Origin: Gordonia araii NBRC 100433
GTDB taxonomy: Bacteria; Actinomycetota; Actinomycetes; Mycobacteriales; Mycobacteriaceae
Reading direction: 5' to 3'
DNA length: 64,000 nucleotides
NCBI RefSeq assembly: GCF_000241265.1
Contig: NZ_BAEE01000045.1
Span: 1-64,000, forward strand
Shown piece by piece: positions 37,112 to 45,922 of the stretch. Within the stretch, counting starts at the first letter, position 1. Each line of letters begins with the position of its first letter. A program made the position numbers and the translations under genes. Below the pieces are notes generated by a model, which saw nothing but the letters and a program-made list of their open reading frames with translations, did no database searches and was not told the origin of the DNA.

Positions 37112-37726
37112 TCAGGCGGGCGGATCGGGCGGTTCCCCTTGCCCCGGTGCTGTGGCCTCGTCGACGCGACGCGCGGGCCGGTACTGCTCGGGCAGCGGTT
37201 CGCCCGGCTCCGGCAGCGACTCCTTGTCGATGAGGTGCTCGAAGGCGAGCAGATTGTGCAGGGGCTCGCGTCGTGACACGCGCCAGGCCCATTCGCGCCG
37301 GATCGATGTCGCGAAACCGAGTTCGAGCAGCACGTTGAAGTCGCCGTCGGCGGCCTCCAGGATCTGGCCGAGCACCCGGTCCAGCTCGTCGGGGGTCAAC
37401 GCGTCGGCGCTGATCTGGCCGACCAGGTAGACGTCGCCGATGTTGTCGACGGTGTAGGAGACGCCGTACAGGCGGCGATTGCGCTGCAGCAGGTACTTGT
37501 AGACGCCCTCGTGGTTCTCGTCGGCGTGACGGCAGACGAACGCCTCGACGCGGGCGCCATGACCGGTCGCGGTGAGCAGCACCGTGGTCTTGAGCTTCTT
37601 CTCGCCGGGAAGTTCCAGGATCACGTGCTCGCCGTCGGGGCCGCCCGACGATTTGCGGGTGTAGTCGATGTCGCGCTCGGTCAGCGCTTTCTCCAGCGAC
37701 GCGAGGTTCGACGCGGCATTGCTCAC
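37112..37726 (-). CDS. YbjN-domain protein (Rv0487-like)
   Basis: The 204-residue protein has a YbjN-type domain over about 10-150 ([12 protein letters not shown] at the start, [17 protein letters not shown], then [29 protein letters not shown]). This fold resembles type III secretion chaperones, and the family is linked to stress tolerance; the biochemical role is unknown. GTG 37726 overlaps the mshA stop as GTGA, so expression is coupled to mycothiol synthesis. Confidence 0.85.
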   Translation of the reverse strand: MSNAASNLASLEKALTERDIDYTRKSSGGPDGEHVILELPGEKKLKTTVLLTATGHGARVEAFVCRHADENHEGVYKYLLQRNRRLYGVSYTVDNIGDVYLVGQISADALTPDELDRVLGQILEAADGDFNVLLELGFATSIRREWAWRVSRREPLHNLLAFEHLIDKESLPEPGEPLPEQYRPARRVDEATAPGQGEPPDPPA

Positions 37727-39054
37727 AACGTCGCCTCCTGCCGACCGCGGCGGCGCCAGCGTTTCGGCCGGCGGCTCTCGTGTCCGGTGCCGCGGCCCCG
37801 GCGCTTCGACTCCAGCGCCCGCGCGTACGAGGCCAGCAGGCCATCGGCGGCACGGTCCCAGGAGAACTGTTCGGCGTGTTCGCGAGCAGCATGGCCCATC
37901 GCCCGCAGCCGGTCGCGATCGGCGAGCAGCTTCTCCAGCGAGTTGCTCCAGTCCGACACGCGATGCCCGTCGACGAGAACGCCGGTGCGGCCATCGGCGA
38001 CGGCGACGCTCAGGCCGCCGACATCGGCGGCCAGCACCGGTGTGCCGCAGGCCTGTGCCTCGATGGCGACCAGCCCGAAGCTCTCCGAATAGCTGGGTAC
38101 CGCGACCACATCGGCCGCCCGGTAGACGTCGGCGAGACGCTGCGCGGGCTGCGGCGGAAAGAAGGTGACGTTCTCGGCGATGCCGAGTTCGGCGGCGAGG
38201 TCGGCCAGCGCGGTCGGGTGCTCGCGCCCGGTCCCCGACGGTCCGCCGACGACGAGGACGCGCACCGGCGTCCTGCCTTCGCCGCGGGCGGCTTCGATCA
38301 GCGGCTGCGCTGCGCGCAGCAGGACGTCGGGGGCCTTGAGCGGCTGGATGCGGCCGATGAAGGCGATGATCGTCTCGTCGGGATCCAGCCCCAGCTCCGA
38401 CCGTGCCGCGGCACGCGAGCCCGGGGTGAAGCAGTCCAGATCCGCGCCGGGGGCGACGATGTCGATCTTGGCGGGATCGGCGCCGTACATCGATTCGAGT
38501 TCACCGGCCTCGGTCGCGGTATTCGCGACGAGCCGGTCGGCGACGTCGACGACCTGCTGCTCGCCGATGATCCGCAGTCTGGGCTCCTCGGTGTCACCAT
38601 CGGCCAGCGAGGCGTTCTTCACGGCGGCCAGCGTGTGTGCGGTGTGAACGAGCGGGACTCCCCATCGGTTGGCGGCCAGCCACCCCACCTGCCCGGAAAG
38701 CCAGTAGTGCGAGTGCACGAGGTCATAGTAGCCGCTGGCGTGACCCGCCTCGACGCTGAGCACGCCGGCGGAGAAGCCGCACAGCTGCGCGGGCAGGTCG
38801 TCCTTGTCGAGCCCCTCGAACGGTCCAGCCTGAACGTGCCGCACCAAGACCCCGGGCGCGGCGGCGACCACGGGCTCGTCGGAGGAGGATGTCGCCCGGG
38901 TGAAGATCTCGACCTGGACTCCTCGGCGGGCGAGGCGCAGCGCGGTCTGCCACACGTACACGTTCAGACCGCCCGCATCACCGGTGCCGGGTTGCGCGAG
39001 CGGGGAGGTGTGCACCGAGATCACCGCAATGCGACGGGGCAGCGCTGAAGGCAT
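37723..39054 (-). CDS. mshA: D-inositol-3-phosphate glycosyltransferase (mycothiol synthesis)
   Basis: MshA transfers GlcNAc from UDP-GlcNAc to 1L-myo-inositol-1-phosphate, the first step of mycothiol synthesis. The 443-residue GT4 protein has [28 protein letters not shown] at the start, [16 protein letters not shown], and the donor-site pattern [22 protein letters not shown] (Glu-x7-Glu). ATG 39054 is chosen because the family starts a few residues before [10 protein letters not shown]; the longer open frame runs through the 21-base repeat. A basic tail (about 415-443) is extra. Confidence 0.95.
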   Translation of the reverse strand: MPSALPRRIAVISVHTSPLAQPGTGDAGGLNVYVWQTALRLARRGVQVEIFTRATSSSDEPVVAAAPGVLVRHVQAGPFEGLDKDDLPAQLCGFSAGVLSVEAGHASGYYDLVHSHYWLSGQVGWLAANRWGVPLVHTAHTLAAVKNASLADGDTEEPRLRIIGEQQVVDVADRLVANTATEAGELESMYGADPAKIDIVAPGADLDCFTPGSRAAARSELGLDPDETIIAFIGRIQPLKAPDVLLRAAQPLIEAARGEGRTPVRVLVVGGPSGTGREHPTALADLAAELGIAENVTFFPPQPAQRLADVYRAADVVAVPSYSESFGLVAIEAQACGTPVLAADVGGLSVAVADGRTGVLVDGHRVSDWSNSLEKLLADRDRLRAMGHAAREHAEQFSWDRAADGLLASYARALESKRRGRGTGHESRRPKRWRRRGRQEATL

Positions 39055-39070
39055 GACTCCACCATAGCCC

Positions 39071-39175
39071 CGCCGACCGTGCCCACATTCCCGCCGACCG
39101 TGCCCAGAATCCCGCCGACCGTGCCCAGATTCCCGCCGACCGTGCCCAGAATCTCGCCGACCGTGCCTAGGGTTT
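39071..39175. repeat. 21-base tandem repeat (five copies) upstream of mshA
   Basis: CGCCGACCGTGCCCA recurs with starts at 39071, 39092, 39113, 39134 and 39155, an exact 21-base period. Only one or two bases change per unit, and the fifth is the most diverged. The array begins 17 bases upstream of the mshA ATG and reaches the end of the GT87 gene, so it fills the mshA 5' region. A length divisible by three keeps frames open through it on the minus strand, but no known protein matches. Confidence 0.85.
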
Positions 39176-40474
39176 CGTCTCGACCAGGCCGCCCGCGCGC
39201 AGAATCCGGTCCCGCATGCTGGCCCATCGAAGCGTGGCCACCACACTGACCGCGAAGATCGTGAGATTGACCGCCGTCCCGAGCAGGGCCACCCAAGGAC
39301 GGTCCGAATGCCAGAACAGGCGGTAGCTGCCGAACCGCCACACGAGTCGCCCTCCGTACGTTTCCTGGACCTGCCAGGCCCAGGTCGCGGTGACCAGCGC
39401 CGCGGGGGCGATCCACCAGAGCCAGGTCACGGGCCTTTCCCGATCCGCCGAGCGTGCGGCGTGCACCAGCGCGATCAGTATCAGGGGGACGAACCAGACC
39501 CAATGATGGCCCCAGCTGAACGGCGAGACCGCGCACGACGCCATGCCGGCGATCGTGATGGACAGCATCGTCGCGCCAGCGCGGTGCGCTCGCCGTACGG
39601 TGTACAGCGCCACGACCGCCACCGCGGCGGCGACCACGAGCCACAGCCAGGACGGCGCCCGCCACAGGCCCACCGCGTCGAGTCGGGCGAGCAATCCGGC
39701 GACCGACTGGTTCTGCGGAGCGGCGGCCGGCCCGATTCGCTCCTGGTCGTCGGCGAAGTGAACCCAGTACTCGACCGCCTGTCGCCGCAGTACGAGCAGC
39801 CCGACGGCGACGGTCGCGAGAAACACGGCGACGGCGGTGCGCGCCGCGCGCCACTGCCCGGTGACGATCAAGTAGGCGATGAAGAAGACCGGGGTCAGTT
39901 TGATCCCCGCGGCCAGCCCGATCCCCACGCCGCGCCATCGGCCGGTCGGCAGGGTGAGGCATCCGACGATCAGCACGGCCAGGACCAGGTTGACCTGTCC
40001 GTTCCCGATGGTGGTGCGCGCCGGTTCGATGCCGAGGAATGCGACGGTGGCGGCCGTCGCGGTGAGCCAGAATCGTCGATCCGACCGGAATCCCAGGGCG
40101 CGCAACGTGAGGCAGACCAGCACGAACAGGAGAACGATGTTCACCGCCGACATCAGACGGGCGCCCTGAAACTGGCTGACCAGGCCCAGCGGCGCCAACA
40201 CGAGCACCGCGAACGGCGGGTAGGTGAAGTACCACCTGCCGCGGTAGACCGGATCGTCGTAGACCGCGCGGCCTTCGACCAGCGCGCGGACCGCGCTGCG
40301 ATAGACCTTGGCGTCGACGCCGTTGGAGAACAACCCGTAGCCCTCGGGCACGACCCACACGATCCAGGCCAGCGTCGCCACGGCCGCCGCGCACACGACC
40401 GCGACCACGGCCGCCGGAATCGTCGGCTTGGCTCGACCATGAGTCGGCTGCCCACCCACGCGGCGAGGGTACAC
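39167..40474 (-). CDS. GT87-family (DUF2029) polyprenyl-phosphate-dependent glycosyltransferase
   Basis: The 435-residue polytopic protein has about ten membrane segments and the GT87 marks: an early Asp in [13 protein letters not shown] (catalytic Asp after the first membrane helix), [15 protein letters not shown] and [13 protein letters not shown]. Relatives such as PimE use polyprenyl-phosphate-mannose to extend envelope glycolipids. The acceptor here is unknown. GTG 40474 starts it, divergent from the P450 promoter. Confidence 0.88.
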   Translation of the reverse strand: MYPRRVGGQPTHGRAKPTIPAAVVAVVCAAAVATLAWIVWVVPEGYGLFSNGVDAKVYRSAVRALVEGRAVYDDPVYRGRWYFTYPPFAVLVLAPLGLVSQFQGARLMSAVNIVLLFVLVCLTLRALGFRSDRRFWLTATAATVAFLGIEPARTTIGNGQVNLVLAVLIVGCLTLPTGRWRGVGIGLAAGIKLTPVFFIAYLIVTGQWRAARTAVAVFLATVAVGLLVLRRQAVEYWVHFADDQERIGPAAAPQNQSVAGLLARLDAVGLWRAPSWLWLVVAAAVAVVALYTVRRAHRAGATMLSITIAGMASCAVSPFSWGHHWVWFVPLILIALVHAARSADRERPVTWLWWIAPAALVTATWAWQVQETYGGRLVWRFGSYRLFWHSDRPWVALLGTAVNLTIFAVSVVATLRWASMRDRILRAGGLVETKP

Positions 40475-40509
40475 CCGGAACCAGGCGGTTCAGCCGGAGC
40501 GACGCGTGA

Positions 40510-40545
40510 TTGACACTCTGTTCAAAGTGTCTTATTTTCAGAACA
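40510..40545 (+). promoter_or_regulatory. Leaderless promoter with a TetR-type operator (P450-TetR operon)
   Basis: TTGACA (40510-40515), a 17-base spacer and TATTTT (40533-40538) form a near-ideal promoter whose start point falls on A40545 of the P450 ATG. Inside it, GACACT (40512-40517) and AGTGTC (40526-40531) are perfect 6-base arms over an 8-base spacer. A dimer bound there would block the -35/-10 spacer. The TetR gene at the operon end is the likely ligand-controlled repressor. Confidence 0.7.
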
Positions 40546-41798
40546 TGTCAGCAGTTCTGTCACAGAGTGTTCCGCAGTACGAGTTGCGGTCGGGAGACAC
40601 GTGGCGCGACCCGTTCGGCATGTACGACGAACTGCGCACCCACGATCCGGTCCACCGTGTGACCACCGGCGGCGCGGGCACCGACCCCGGCGAGTACTGG
40701 GTGCTGACGCGACATGCCGATGTGTGGGCGGCCGCCAACGACGCGACAACGTTCTCCTCGGCACAGGGACTCACCGTGACCTACGGCGAGCTCGAAGCGA
40801 TCGGGATGGCTGACAACCCGCCATTGGTCATGCAGGATCCGCCCGTCCACACGCAGTTCCGCAAACTCGTGGCACGCGGATTCACCCCGAAACAGGTCAT
40901 CGACGTCGAACCCCGCGTTCGCGCCTTCGTCGCCGAGCGCCTCGACGAGATCGAGGAGGCCGACGCGCCGGTCGACATCGTCGGCAAGTTGTTCAAACCG
41001 CTGCCGTCGATGGTCGTCGCCCACTATCTCGGTGTGCCGGAAAGCGATTGGCCCAGATTCGACGGATGGACGCAGGCGATCGTCGGCGCACTGGTCGATC
41101 AAACGGGCGCGGAGACCGGCGCCGGTGCGGCGACGGCCGAGATGCTGGGCTATTTCAGCGACCTGATCGACCACCGCAGGCGCCACCCGGGCGACGACAC
41201 GGTGTCGGCGCTCGTCGACGCCGGCCGCGCCGACGACCCCCAGGGGCTCCTGGCGGTCCTGGCCTTCACGTTCACCATGGTCGCCGGCGGCAACGACACG
41301 ACGACCGGATTGCTCGGCGGCAGTGTCGAGCTGCTCGCCGCTCACCCCGATCAGCGCCAGTCGCTGATCGACGACCCGGGGAAGATCGCGCCGGCGGTCG
41401 AGGAACTGCTCCGGCTGACCTCCCCGGTGCAGGGCTTGGCGCGCACCACGACCCGCGACGTCGAGTTTCCGGACACCCCGCGCGGCGCCCGCACGATCCC
41501 AGCGGGACGCAAGGTGCTGCTCTGCTACGGCGCGGCCAATCGCGATCCCGCGAGGTTCGGCCCCGACGCCGCGCACCTCGACGTGGCGCGGCAGCCACGA
41601 TCGATTCTCACCTTCAGTCACGGCAACCATCACTGCCTCGGCGCGGCCGCCGCCAGAATGCAGGCACGCGTCGCGCTCACCGAACTGCTGGCGCGCTTCC
41701 CGCGGTTCGACGTCGACTCGGCGGGCATCCGCTGGGCGCCGGGGAACTACGTCCGCCGACCCGAGTACGTGCCGTTCCACGCCGGGCGGCGACGATGA
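40545..41798 (+). CDS. Cytochrome P450
   Basis: The 417-residue P450 has the I-helix oxygen-activation motif MVAGGNDTTTG, the ExxR pair in AVEELLRLTSP, and the haem-binding loop ILTFSHGNHHCLGAAAARMQ with the axial Cys. It is a soluble bacterial class I type needing ferredoxin and a reductase, neither of which is nearby. ATG 40545 is preferred to GTG 40506, since the promoter starts on it. The substrate is unknown; CYP families in Gordonia often hydroxylate sterols, terpenes or alkanes. Confidence 0.93.
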   Translation: MSAVLSQSVPQYELRSGDTWRDPFGMYDELRTHDPVHRVTTGGAGTDPGEYWVLTRHADVWAAANDATTFSSAQGLTVTYGELEAIGMADNPPLVMQDPPVHTQFRKLVARGFTPKQVIDVEPRVRAFVAERLDEIEEADAPVDIVGKLFKPLPSMVVAHYLGVPESDWPRFDGWTQAIVGALVDQTGAETGAGAATAEMLGYFSDLIDHRRRHPGDDTVSALVDAGRADDPQGLLAVLAFTFTMVAGGNDTTTGLLGGSVELLAAHPDQRQSLIDDPGKIAPAVEELLRLTSPVQGLARTTTRDVEFPDTPRGARTIPAGRKVLLCYGAANRDPARFGPDAAHLDVARQPRSILTFSHGNHHCLGAAAARMQARVALTELLARFPRFDVDSAGIRWAPGNYVRRPEYVPFHAGRRR

Positions 41799-42361
41799 CG
41801 GCCACCGCTTCCGACTGGCAGACCGAGCGCACCGACGCGGCCGCGCAGCGCATCCTCGACGTCGCCGAGAAGCTGTACGCCACCGACGGCGTCGACGGTG
41901 TCACGATGCGCGCGCTGGCCACCGCGGTGGGCTGCTCGCGCGCGACGCTCTACCGCTACTACCCCAGTCGTGAAGCCGTGCAGGCCGCCTTCGTCGAGCG
42001 CTCGGCCGGGCGCATCGCCAAGCAGGTGGCCACCACCGCCCGCGTCGGCAATCCGGGCGAGCAGCTCATCGCGGCGGTGACGACCGTGCTGAGGCTGGTT
42101 CGCGAGAACCGCGCGTTCGCGAACTGGTTCCACCCCGATGGCGTGGCGACCGCCGCGCAGCTCGCCGTCGTCTCCCCCGCGATCGAGAGGGTCGCTCGCG
42201 AGTTCCTGTCGTCGCTGCATCCCGGTTCCGACACCGATCCCACCGACCGGGCGCGCTGGCTGGTGCGCATCATGCTGTCGCTGCTCAGCACGCCCGGCGC
42301 GTCGCCCGACGACGAGGCGCGCATGCTCGCCTCGTTCGTCGTCCCGGTCGTCGTCGGCTGA
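41795..42361 (+). CDS. TetR/AcrR-family regulator
   Basis: The 188-residue protein has a TetR DNA-binding domain at about 14-62 (RILDVAEKLYATDGVDGVTMRALATAVGCSRATLYRYYPSREAV) and an all-helical ligand domain. ATG 41795 overlaps the P450 stop (ATGA), so the pair is one operon. It probably represses that operon through the operator at 40512-40531 and is released by the P450 substrate or product. Confidence 0.92.
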   Translation: MTATASDWQTERTDAAAQRILDVAEKLYATDGVDGVTMRALATAVGCSRATLYRYYPSREAVQAAFVERSAGRIAKQVATTARVGNPGEQLIAAVTTVLRLVRENRAFANWFHPDGVATAAQLAVVSPAIERVAREFLSSLHPGSDTDPTDRARWLVRIMLSLLSTPGASPDDEARMLASFVVPVVVG

Positions 42362-42388
42362 GGTCCGACGGCCACGACGAACCCGGAC

Positions 42389-42439
42389 TTGCACTCAGTA
42401 CATGTCTACGCGCTATGCTTTCGGAAACCATTTTCATTA
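42389..42439 (+). promoter_or_regulatory. Zinc importer promoter with probable Zur box
   Basis: TTCGGAAACCATTTTCATTA (42420-42439) contains the right half of the mycobacterial Zur palindrome (ATTTTCATTA) and a weaker left half. It directly follows a possible promoter TTGCAC (42389-42394), 19 bases, TATGCT (42414-42419). Bound Zur would cover the start site. The znuA GTG is 46 bases downstream with a GAGG ribosome site. Confidence 0.6.
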
Positions 42440-42484
42440 GTGGCCGGCCAGTCACGCTCGCCGGTCCACCGAAACGAGGTAACC

Positions 42485-43504
42485 GTGCGCCATCCCCGCC
42501 GTGTCGTCGCCGCCACCGCGGCCTCCGGGCTCGCTCTCGTCGCTGTCCTCTCGGGTTGCTCGGGTTCCGGCGATTCGACCGTGACGAGGCCATACGTCGT
42601 CACCTCGACCAACGTTTGGGGCTCGGTCGCCGAGGCGGTCGTCGGCGACCATGGAACGGTCAAGTCCCTCTACACCTCGCCCGACGGTGACCCGCACGAG
42701 TTCACGCCGTCCGCCGCCGATTCCGCATCGGTCGCCGACGCCGACATCGTGCTGATCAACGGCGGTCACTACGACGAGTACCTGTCGAAGGCGAAGAAGT
42801 CCGACTCCGCCACCGTGATCGACGCGTCGGAACTCCTCGGCATCAAAGACGACGACCACGCCGGCCACGCCCACGGGGACGAAGGCCACGAGGACGGAGA
42901 CCATGAAGGCGGAGATCACGGTCACGAGGCCCACGGCGACGACCACGGCCACGAAGGGCACGCGCATGACGACGGTTCGCCGAACGAGCACGTCTTCTAC
43001 AACCTGACGGCCGTGCGAAAGTCGGCCGACGCGCTCGCCAACGCGCTGGCCAAGCGCGCCCCGGACCACGCGGCGGACTACCGTCGCAACGCCACCGACT
43101 TCGGCAAGCAGCTCGACGGCCTCCAGGGCAAGCTCAACGCCATCTCCGCCAAGCACAAGGGCACCAAGGTCGCGCAGACCGAGCCGCTGGCCGGCTACCT
43201 GATCGAGGCCGCGGGCCTGGTCGACGCCTCGCCGCGCGCGTTCATCATGGCGGTGGAGAACGGCCAGTCGCCGTCGGCCGCCGACCGCGCCAAGCTCGAC
43301 GATCTGCTGACGTCGCGCATCGCGAAAGCGCTCATCTACAACACCCAGTCCGCCGACGCGGTCACCGCGGCGGTGCGCACCACCGCCGAGCGCTCGGGCG
43401 TCCCTTTGGTCACCCTCACCGAGTCGCTGCCCGCCGGTGTCACGACCTACGTTCAGTGGCAGGGCGCCCAGATCGACGCCCTTGCCGCCGCGCTCGACAA
43501 GTGA
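42485..43504 (+). CDS. znuA: Zinc ABC transporter substrate-binding lipoprotein
   Basis: The 339-residue lipoprotein (lipobox AVLSGC) is a cluster 9 metal-binding protein. DGDPHEFTPSAAD supplies the first metal His. A long His/Asp/Glu loop (about residues 123-165, with repeated GHxHGDxGH-like units) marks zinc importers. NEHVFYNLTAV gives the second His; AQTEPLAGYLIEAAGL has Glu-Pro in place of the usual His-x-Ala-Tyr, as in some actinobacterial members. GTG 42485 is favoured by the GAGG just upstream. Confidence 0.88.
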   Translation: MRHPRRVVAATAASGLALVAVLSGCSGSGDSTVTRPYVVTSTNVWGSVAEAVVGDHGTVKSLYTSPDGDPHEFTPSAADSASVADADIVLINGGHYDEYLSKAKKSDSATVIDASELLGIKDDDHAGHAHGDEGHEDGDHEGGDHGHEAHGDDHGHEGHAHDDGSPNEHVFYNLTAVRKSADALANALAKRAPDHAADYRRNATDFGKQLDGLQGKLNAISAKHKGTKVAQTEPLAGYLIEAAGLVDASPRAFIMAVENGQSPSAADRAKLDDLLTSRIAKALIYNTQSADAVTAAVRTTAERSGVPLVTLTESLPAGVTTYVQWQGAQIDALAAALDK

Positions 43505-44292
43505 CAGCCGAAGGGACGGTCGCCGAGCTGACCGGGGTCGGGCTCACGCTGGGCGACCGCGTCCTCTGGCGCGATCTGACGCTCTCGATTCATCGCGGCG
43601 AGTTCATCGCCGTGCTCGGCCCCAATGGTTCAGGCAAGACCTCGCTGTTGCGGCTGCTGCTGCGACAGTTGCCCGCGACTGCGGGCACCGTCGACGTCAC
43701 GGGGGTCGTCGGCTATGTGCCGCAGCAACACTCCGACGATGCCGATCCGCTGGCGGTCCGCGGCCGGGATCTCGTGGGATTCGGCGTCGACGGCACAGCA
43801 TGGGGCGTCGGCTGGCGCGGACGGCGGCACCGGCGGCAGCTCGTCGACGCCGCGTTGACACAGGTGGATGCGGCGGGGTTCGCCGACCGGCCGTTCGGCC
43901 TGCTGTCCGGCGGTGAACAGCAACGGCTCCGGGTCGCGCAGGCTCTCACTCGCGACCCAGCCCTGCTGCTCTGCGACGAACCGCTCACCAGCCTCGATCC
44001 CGGCAGCGGTCAGCGCATCCTGGAACTGCTCGACCAGCGGCGGCGTTCCGCGGGCACGGCGCTGATGTTCGTCACCCACGAGATCAATCCGGTGCTGCCC
44101 TACGTCGACCGGGTGCTCTATCTGGCCGGCGGCCGCTTCGCGATCGGCACTCCGGGCGAAGTGATGACCACCGAGGTGCTGTCAGCCCTGTACGGAAGTC
44201 GCGTCGACGTCGTGCGGGTCGGCGACCGCCTCATCGTTCTCGGCGCCGAGGACGGCCACCACTGCGAAGACGAGACGGTGCGCGGTGGGTGA
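43501..44292 (+). CDS. znuC: Zinc ABC transporter ATP-binding protein
   Basis: The 263-residue ATPase has Walker A GPNGSGKTSLLRLLL (about 39-53), the Q-loop in VVGYVPQQHSDD, the signature LLSGGEQQRLRVAQAL, Walker B ALLLCDEPLTSLDP and the switch His in MFVTHEINPV. GTG 43501 overlaps the znuA stop as GTGA. A basic insert WRGRRHRRQ between Q-loop and signature is typical of metal importers. Confidence 0.93.
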   Translation: MTAEGTVAELTGVGLTLGDRVLWRDLTLSIHRGEFIAVLGPNGSGKTSLLRLLLRQLPATAGTVDVTGVVGYVPQQHSDDADPLAVRGRDLVGFGVDGTAWGVGWRGRRHRRQLVDAALTQVDAAGFADRPFGLLSGGEQQRLRVAQALTRDPALLLCDEPLTSLDPGSGQRILELLDQRRRSAGTALMFVTHEINPVLPYVDRVLYLAGGRFAIGTPGEVMTTEVLSALYGSRVDVVRVGDRLIVLGAEDGHHCEDETVRGG

Positions 44293-45121
44293 CTTCTTCG
44301 ATCTGGCGCTGACGTGGGATCTTCTCAACCGCGACTTCGTCCAGCACGCCGTCATCGCTTTGGCGCTGCTCGGGCTCCTCGGCGGACTGCTTTCGCCGCT
44401 GATCGTCGCGCGGCAGATGTCGTTTGCCGTCCACGGTGTCAGCGAGCTGTCGGTGACGGGAGCGGCCGCCGCGCTGCTCGCCGGTGTCAGCGTGAACGTG
44501 GGCGGCGTCGTCGGCGCCGTCGTGGCCGCGCTGACCTTCGGTGTCCTCGGAAACCGCGCGCGCGAACGCGACTCGGTGATCGGTGTCGTCGTGGCGTTCG
44601 GCCTGGGCTTGGGCGTGTTGTTCCTCGCGCTGTACAAGGACACGTCCAAAGGCTTCGCGATGCTCACCGGCCAGGTCGTGAGCGTCGGGGTCGGCGGACT
44701 CACCGCCATCGCTGTGACGACGGTGGTCGTGATCGCGGTTCTCGCGGTGATCTACCGCCCGCTGCTGTTCTCCTCGGTCGATCCCCGCGTCGCGCTTGCT
44801 GGCGGCGTGCCTACCCGCACGTTGTCGGTCGTGTTCGCCGTTCTCATGGGACTCGCCTGCGCGCAGGGCGTGCAGATCATCGGCGCCCTGCTGGTGATGT
44901 CGCTGCTCATCACGCCCGGCGCCGCCGCGATGCGTCTGTCGTCGAACCCGACCGTCGTCACCGGTCTGGCCATCCTCTTCGCCCAGATCGCCGCCATCGG
45001 CGGCCTGGTGCTCTCACTCGCGCCCGGGCTACCGGTTTCGGTGTTCGTCACGACGATCTCGTTCGTGATCTACCTGATTTGCCGGTTCGTCGCAAACAGC
45101 CGCGACCGCACCCGCGCCTAG
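44285..45121 (+). CDS. znuB: Zinc ABC transporter permease
   Basis: The 278-residue protein is an ABC-3 permease with eight or nine membrane segments. Typical blocks are GLLGGLLSPLIVARQMSFAVHGVSELSVTGAA and GAQIIGALLVMSLLITPGAAA-like VQIIGALLVMSLLITPG near the C-terminus. It forms the channel for ZnuC. GTG 44285 overlaps znuC by eight bases. Its stop overlaps the stop of the convergent gene within the bases CTAG, leaving no room for a terminator. Confidence 0.92.
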   Translation: MGDFFDLALTWDLLNRDFVQHAVIALALLGLLGGLLSPLIVARQMSFAVHGVSELSVTGAAAALLAGVSVNVGGVVGAVVAALTFGVLGNRARERDSVIGVVVAFGLGLGVLFLALYKDTSKGFAMLTGQVVSVGVGGLTAIAVTTVVVIAVLAVIYRPLLFSSVDPRVALAGGVPTRTLSVVFAVLMGLACAQGVQIIGALLVMSLLITPGAAAMRLSSNPTVVTGLAILFAQIAAIGGLVLSLAPGLPVSVFVTTISFVIYLICRFVANSRDRTRA

Positions 45122-45711
45122 CCAGCCGGACCCGTCCAACGCGGATCCCGCCCGGTGAACGCGATCAGCACGTCGGTCGCGGTGGCATCGCTCGGTGCCT
45201 GCACCGCCGGTCCGAAGACACCCGGCCGACGCGCGACCTCGTCCGGGATGTATTGGAACATGCCGTTGATAAAGGCGATCACGCCGTCGGGAATCGTCAC
45301 CGGCCGGCCGGTCGCCGTTCCCAGATCCCAGCCGTGCAGGTACAGGTCGGCCGCGGGAAAGGCCAAGCCGTCCCGGATCGTGCGCCGGCCCATCGGGCTC
45401 TCCACCTCGAGATCGAGGTCGACGCCTTCCGCCAGGGTCTCCCGCGCCGACGTCGCCTGTTGGACCCACCAGAACGCCGGATCGCCGTCGACCGCTTTCG
45501 ACGGCGGATCGAAGTTGTCCGGCCCGACGGCCTCTCCTCGCAAGATGCGCGCACCGAGCCGAGTCGTCTCCCCGACGTGCCCGAGCACGTCGAGAGCGGT
45601 CCACCCGTCGCACGGCGCCGGGCGCTCCCACGCCCCGCCCGGGACCGCCTGAACGATCTCCTCGAAGAAATCCAGGCCATCCTTGTAGATGTCGAGCACG
45701 GTGTCTGTCAT
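45118..45711 (-). CDS. DinB/maleylpyruvate isomerase-like (TIGR03086-type) protein
   Basis: The 197-residue protein is a four-helix-bundle member of the mycothiol-dependent maleylpyruvate isomerase family. PCDGWTALDVLGHVGETTRLGARIL carries the first metal His and AADLYLHGWDLGTATGR the HGWDL signature with another His. Such proteins bind a divalent metal, often with mycothiol as thiol partner, which fits an mshA-bearing genome. ATG 45711 has GGAGGGAG upstream. The substrate is unknown. Confidence 0.85.
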   Translation of the reverse strand: MTDTVLDIYKDGLDFFEEIVQAVPGGAWERPAPCDGWTALDVLGHVGETTRLGARILRGEAVGPDNFDPPSKAVDGDPAFWWVQQATSARETLAEGVDLDLEVESPMGRRTIRDGLAFPAADLYLHGWDLGTATGRPVTIPDGVIAFINGMFQYIPDEVARRPGVFGPAVQAPSDATATDVLIAFTGRDPRWTGPAG

Positions 45712-45775
45712 GACTCTCCCTCCGTCCGAACCCAGTATGTCCGCGAGGTCCGACATCCCGACGACTCTTCAGGTG

Positions 45776-45905
45776 ATCTCGATACACTCGCGTCGCTGCG
45801 CTCCTCGATACACTCGCTCACCCAAGTAGAGCCGTCGCCTATTCCACTCTTTGGGTGGTCGAGTGTCGGCGAGCCGCTGGGCGAGCCGGCGTAACGAGAC
45901 TATGG
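45776..45905. repeat. Dispersed intergenic repeat with inverted arms
   Basis: CTCGATACACTCGC occurs twice (45778 and 45803). ACACTCGCTCACCCAA (45810-45825) pairs with 45851-45866 at 14 of 16 positions over a 25-base loop. The reverse complement of 45852-45865 equals the 14-mer at 1385-1398. The CTCGATACACTCG and GTAACGAGAC ends resemble intergenic repeats common in Gordonia and Rhodococcus, from memory. The element lies between two minus-strand genes and holds no gene. Confidence 0.6.
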
Positions 45906-45922
45906 CGAACCGCTCTCGCTCC

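Noticed and set aside
39071-39175. CRISPR-like array
   Set aside because: The 21-base units are contiguous with no unique spacers, so this is a tandem repeat.
39055-39246. Longer mshA reading frame running through the 21-base repeat
   Set aside because: It would add a repeated Gly-His-Gly-Arg-Arg segment absent from MshA proteins; ATG 39054 gives the expected N-terminus.
42850-42975. Possible repeat array in znuA
   Set aside because: The repetitive GGCCAC/GGCGAC-type DNA encodes the His/Asp metal loop of ZnuA and is explained by protein composition.
40545-45121. P450 region as a natural-product cluster
   Set aside because: No synthase, tailoring or transport genes accompany the P450; the neighbours are a TetR regulator and a zinc importer.
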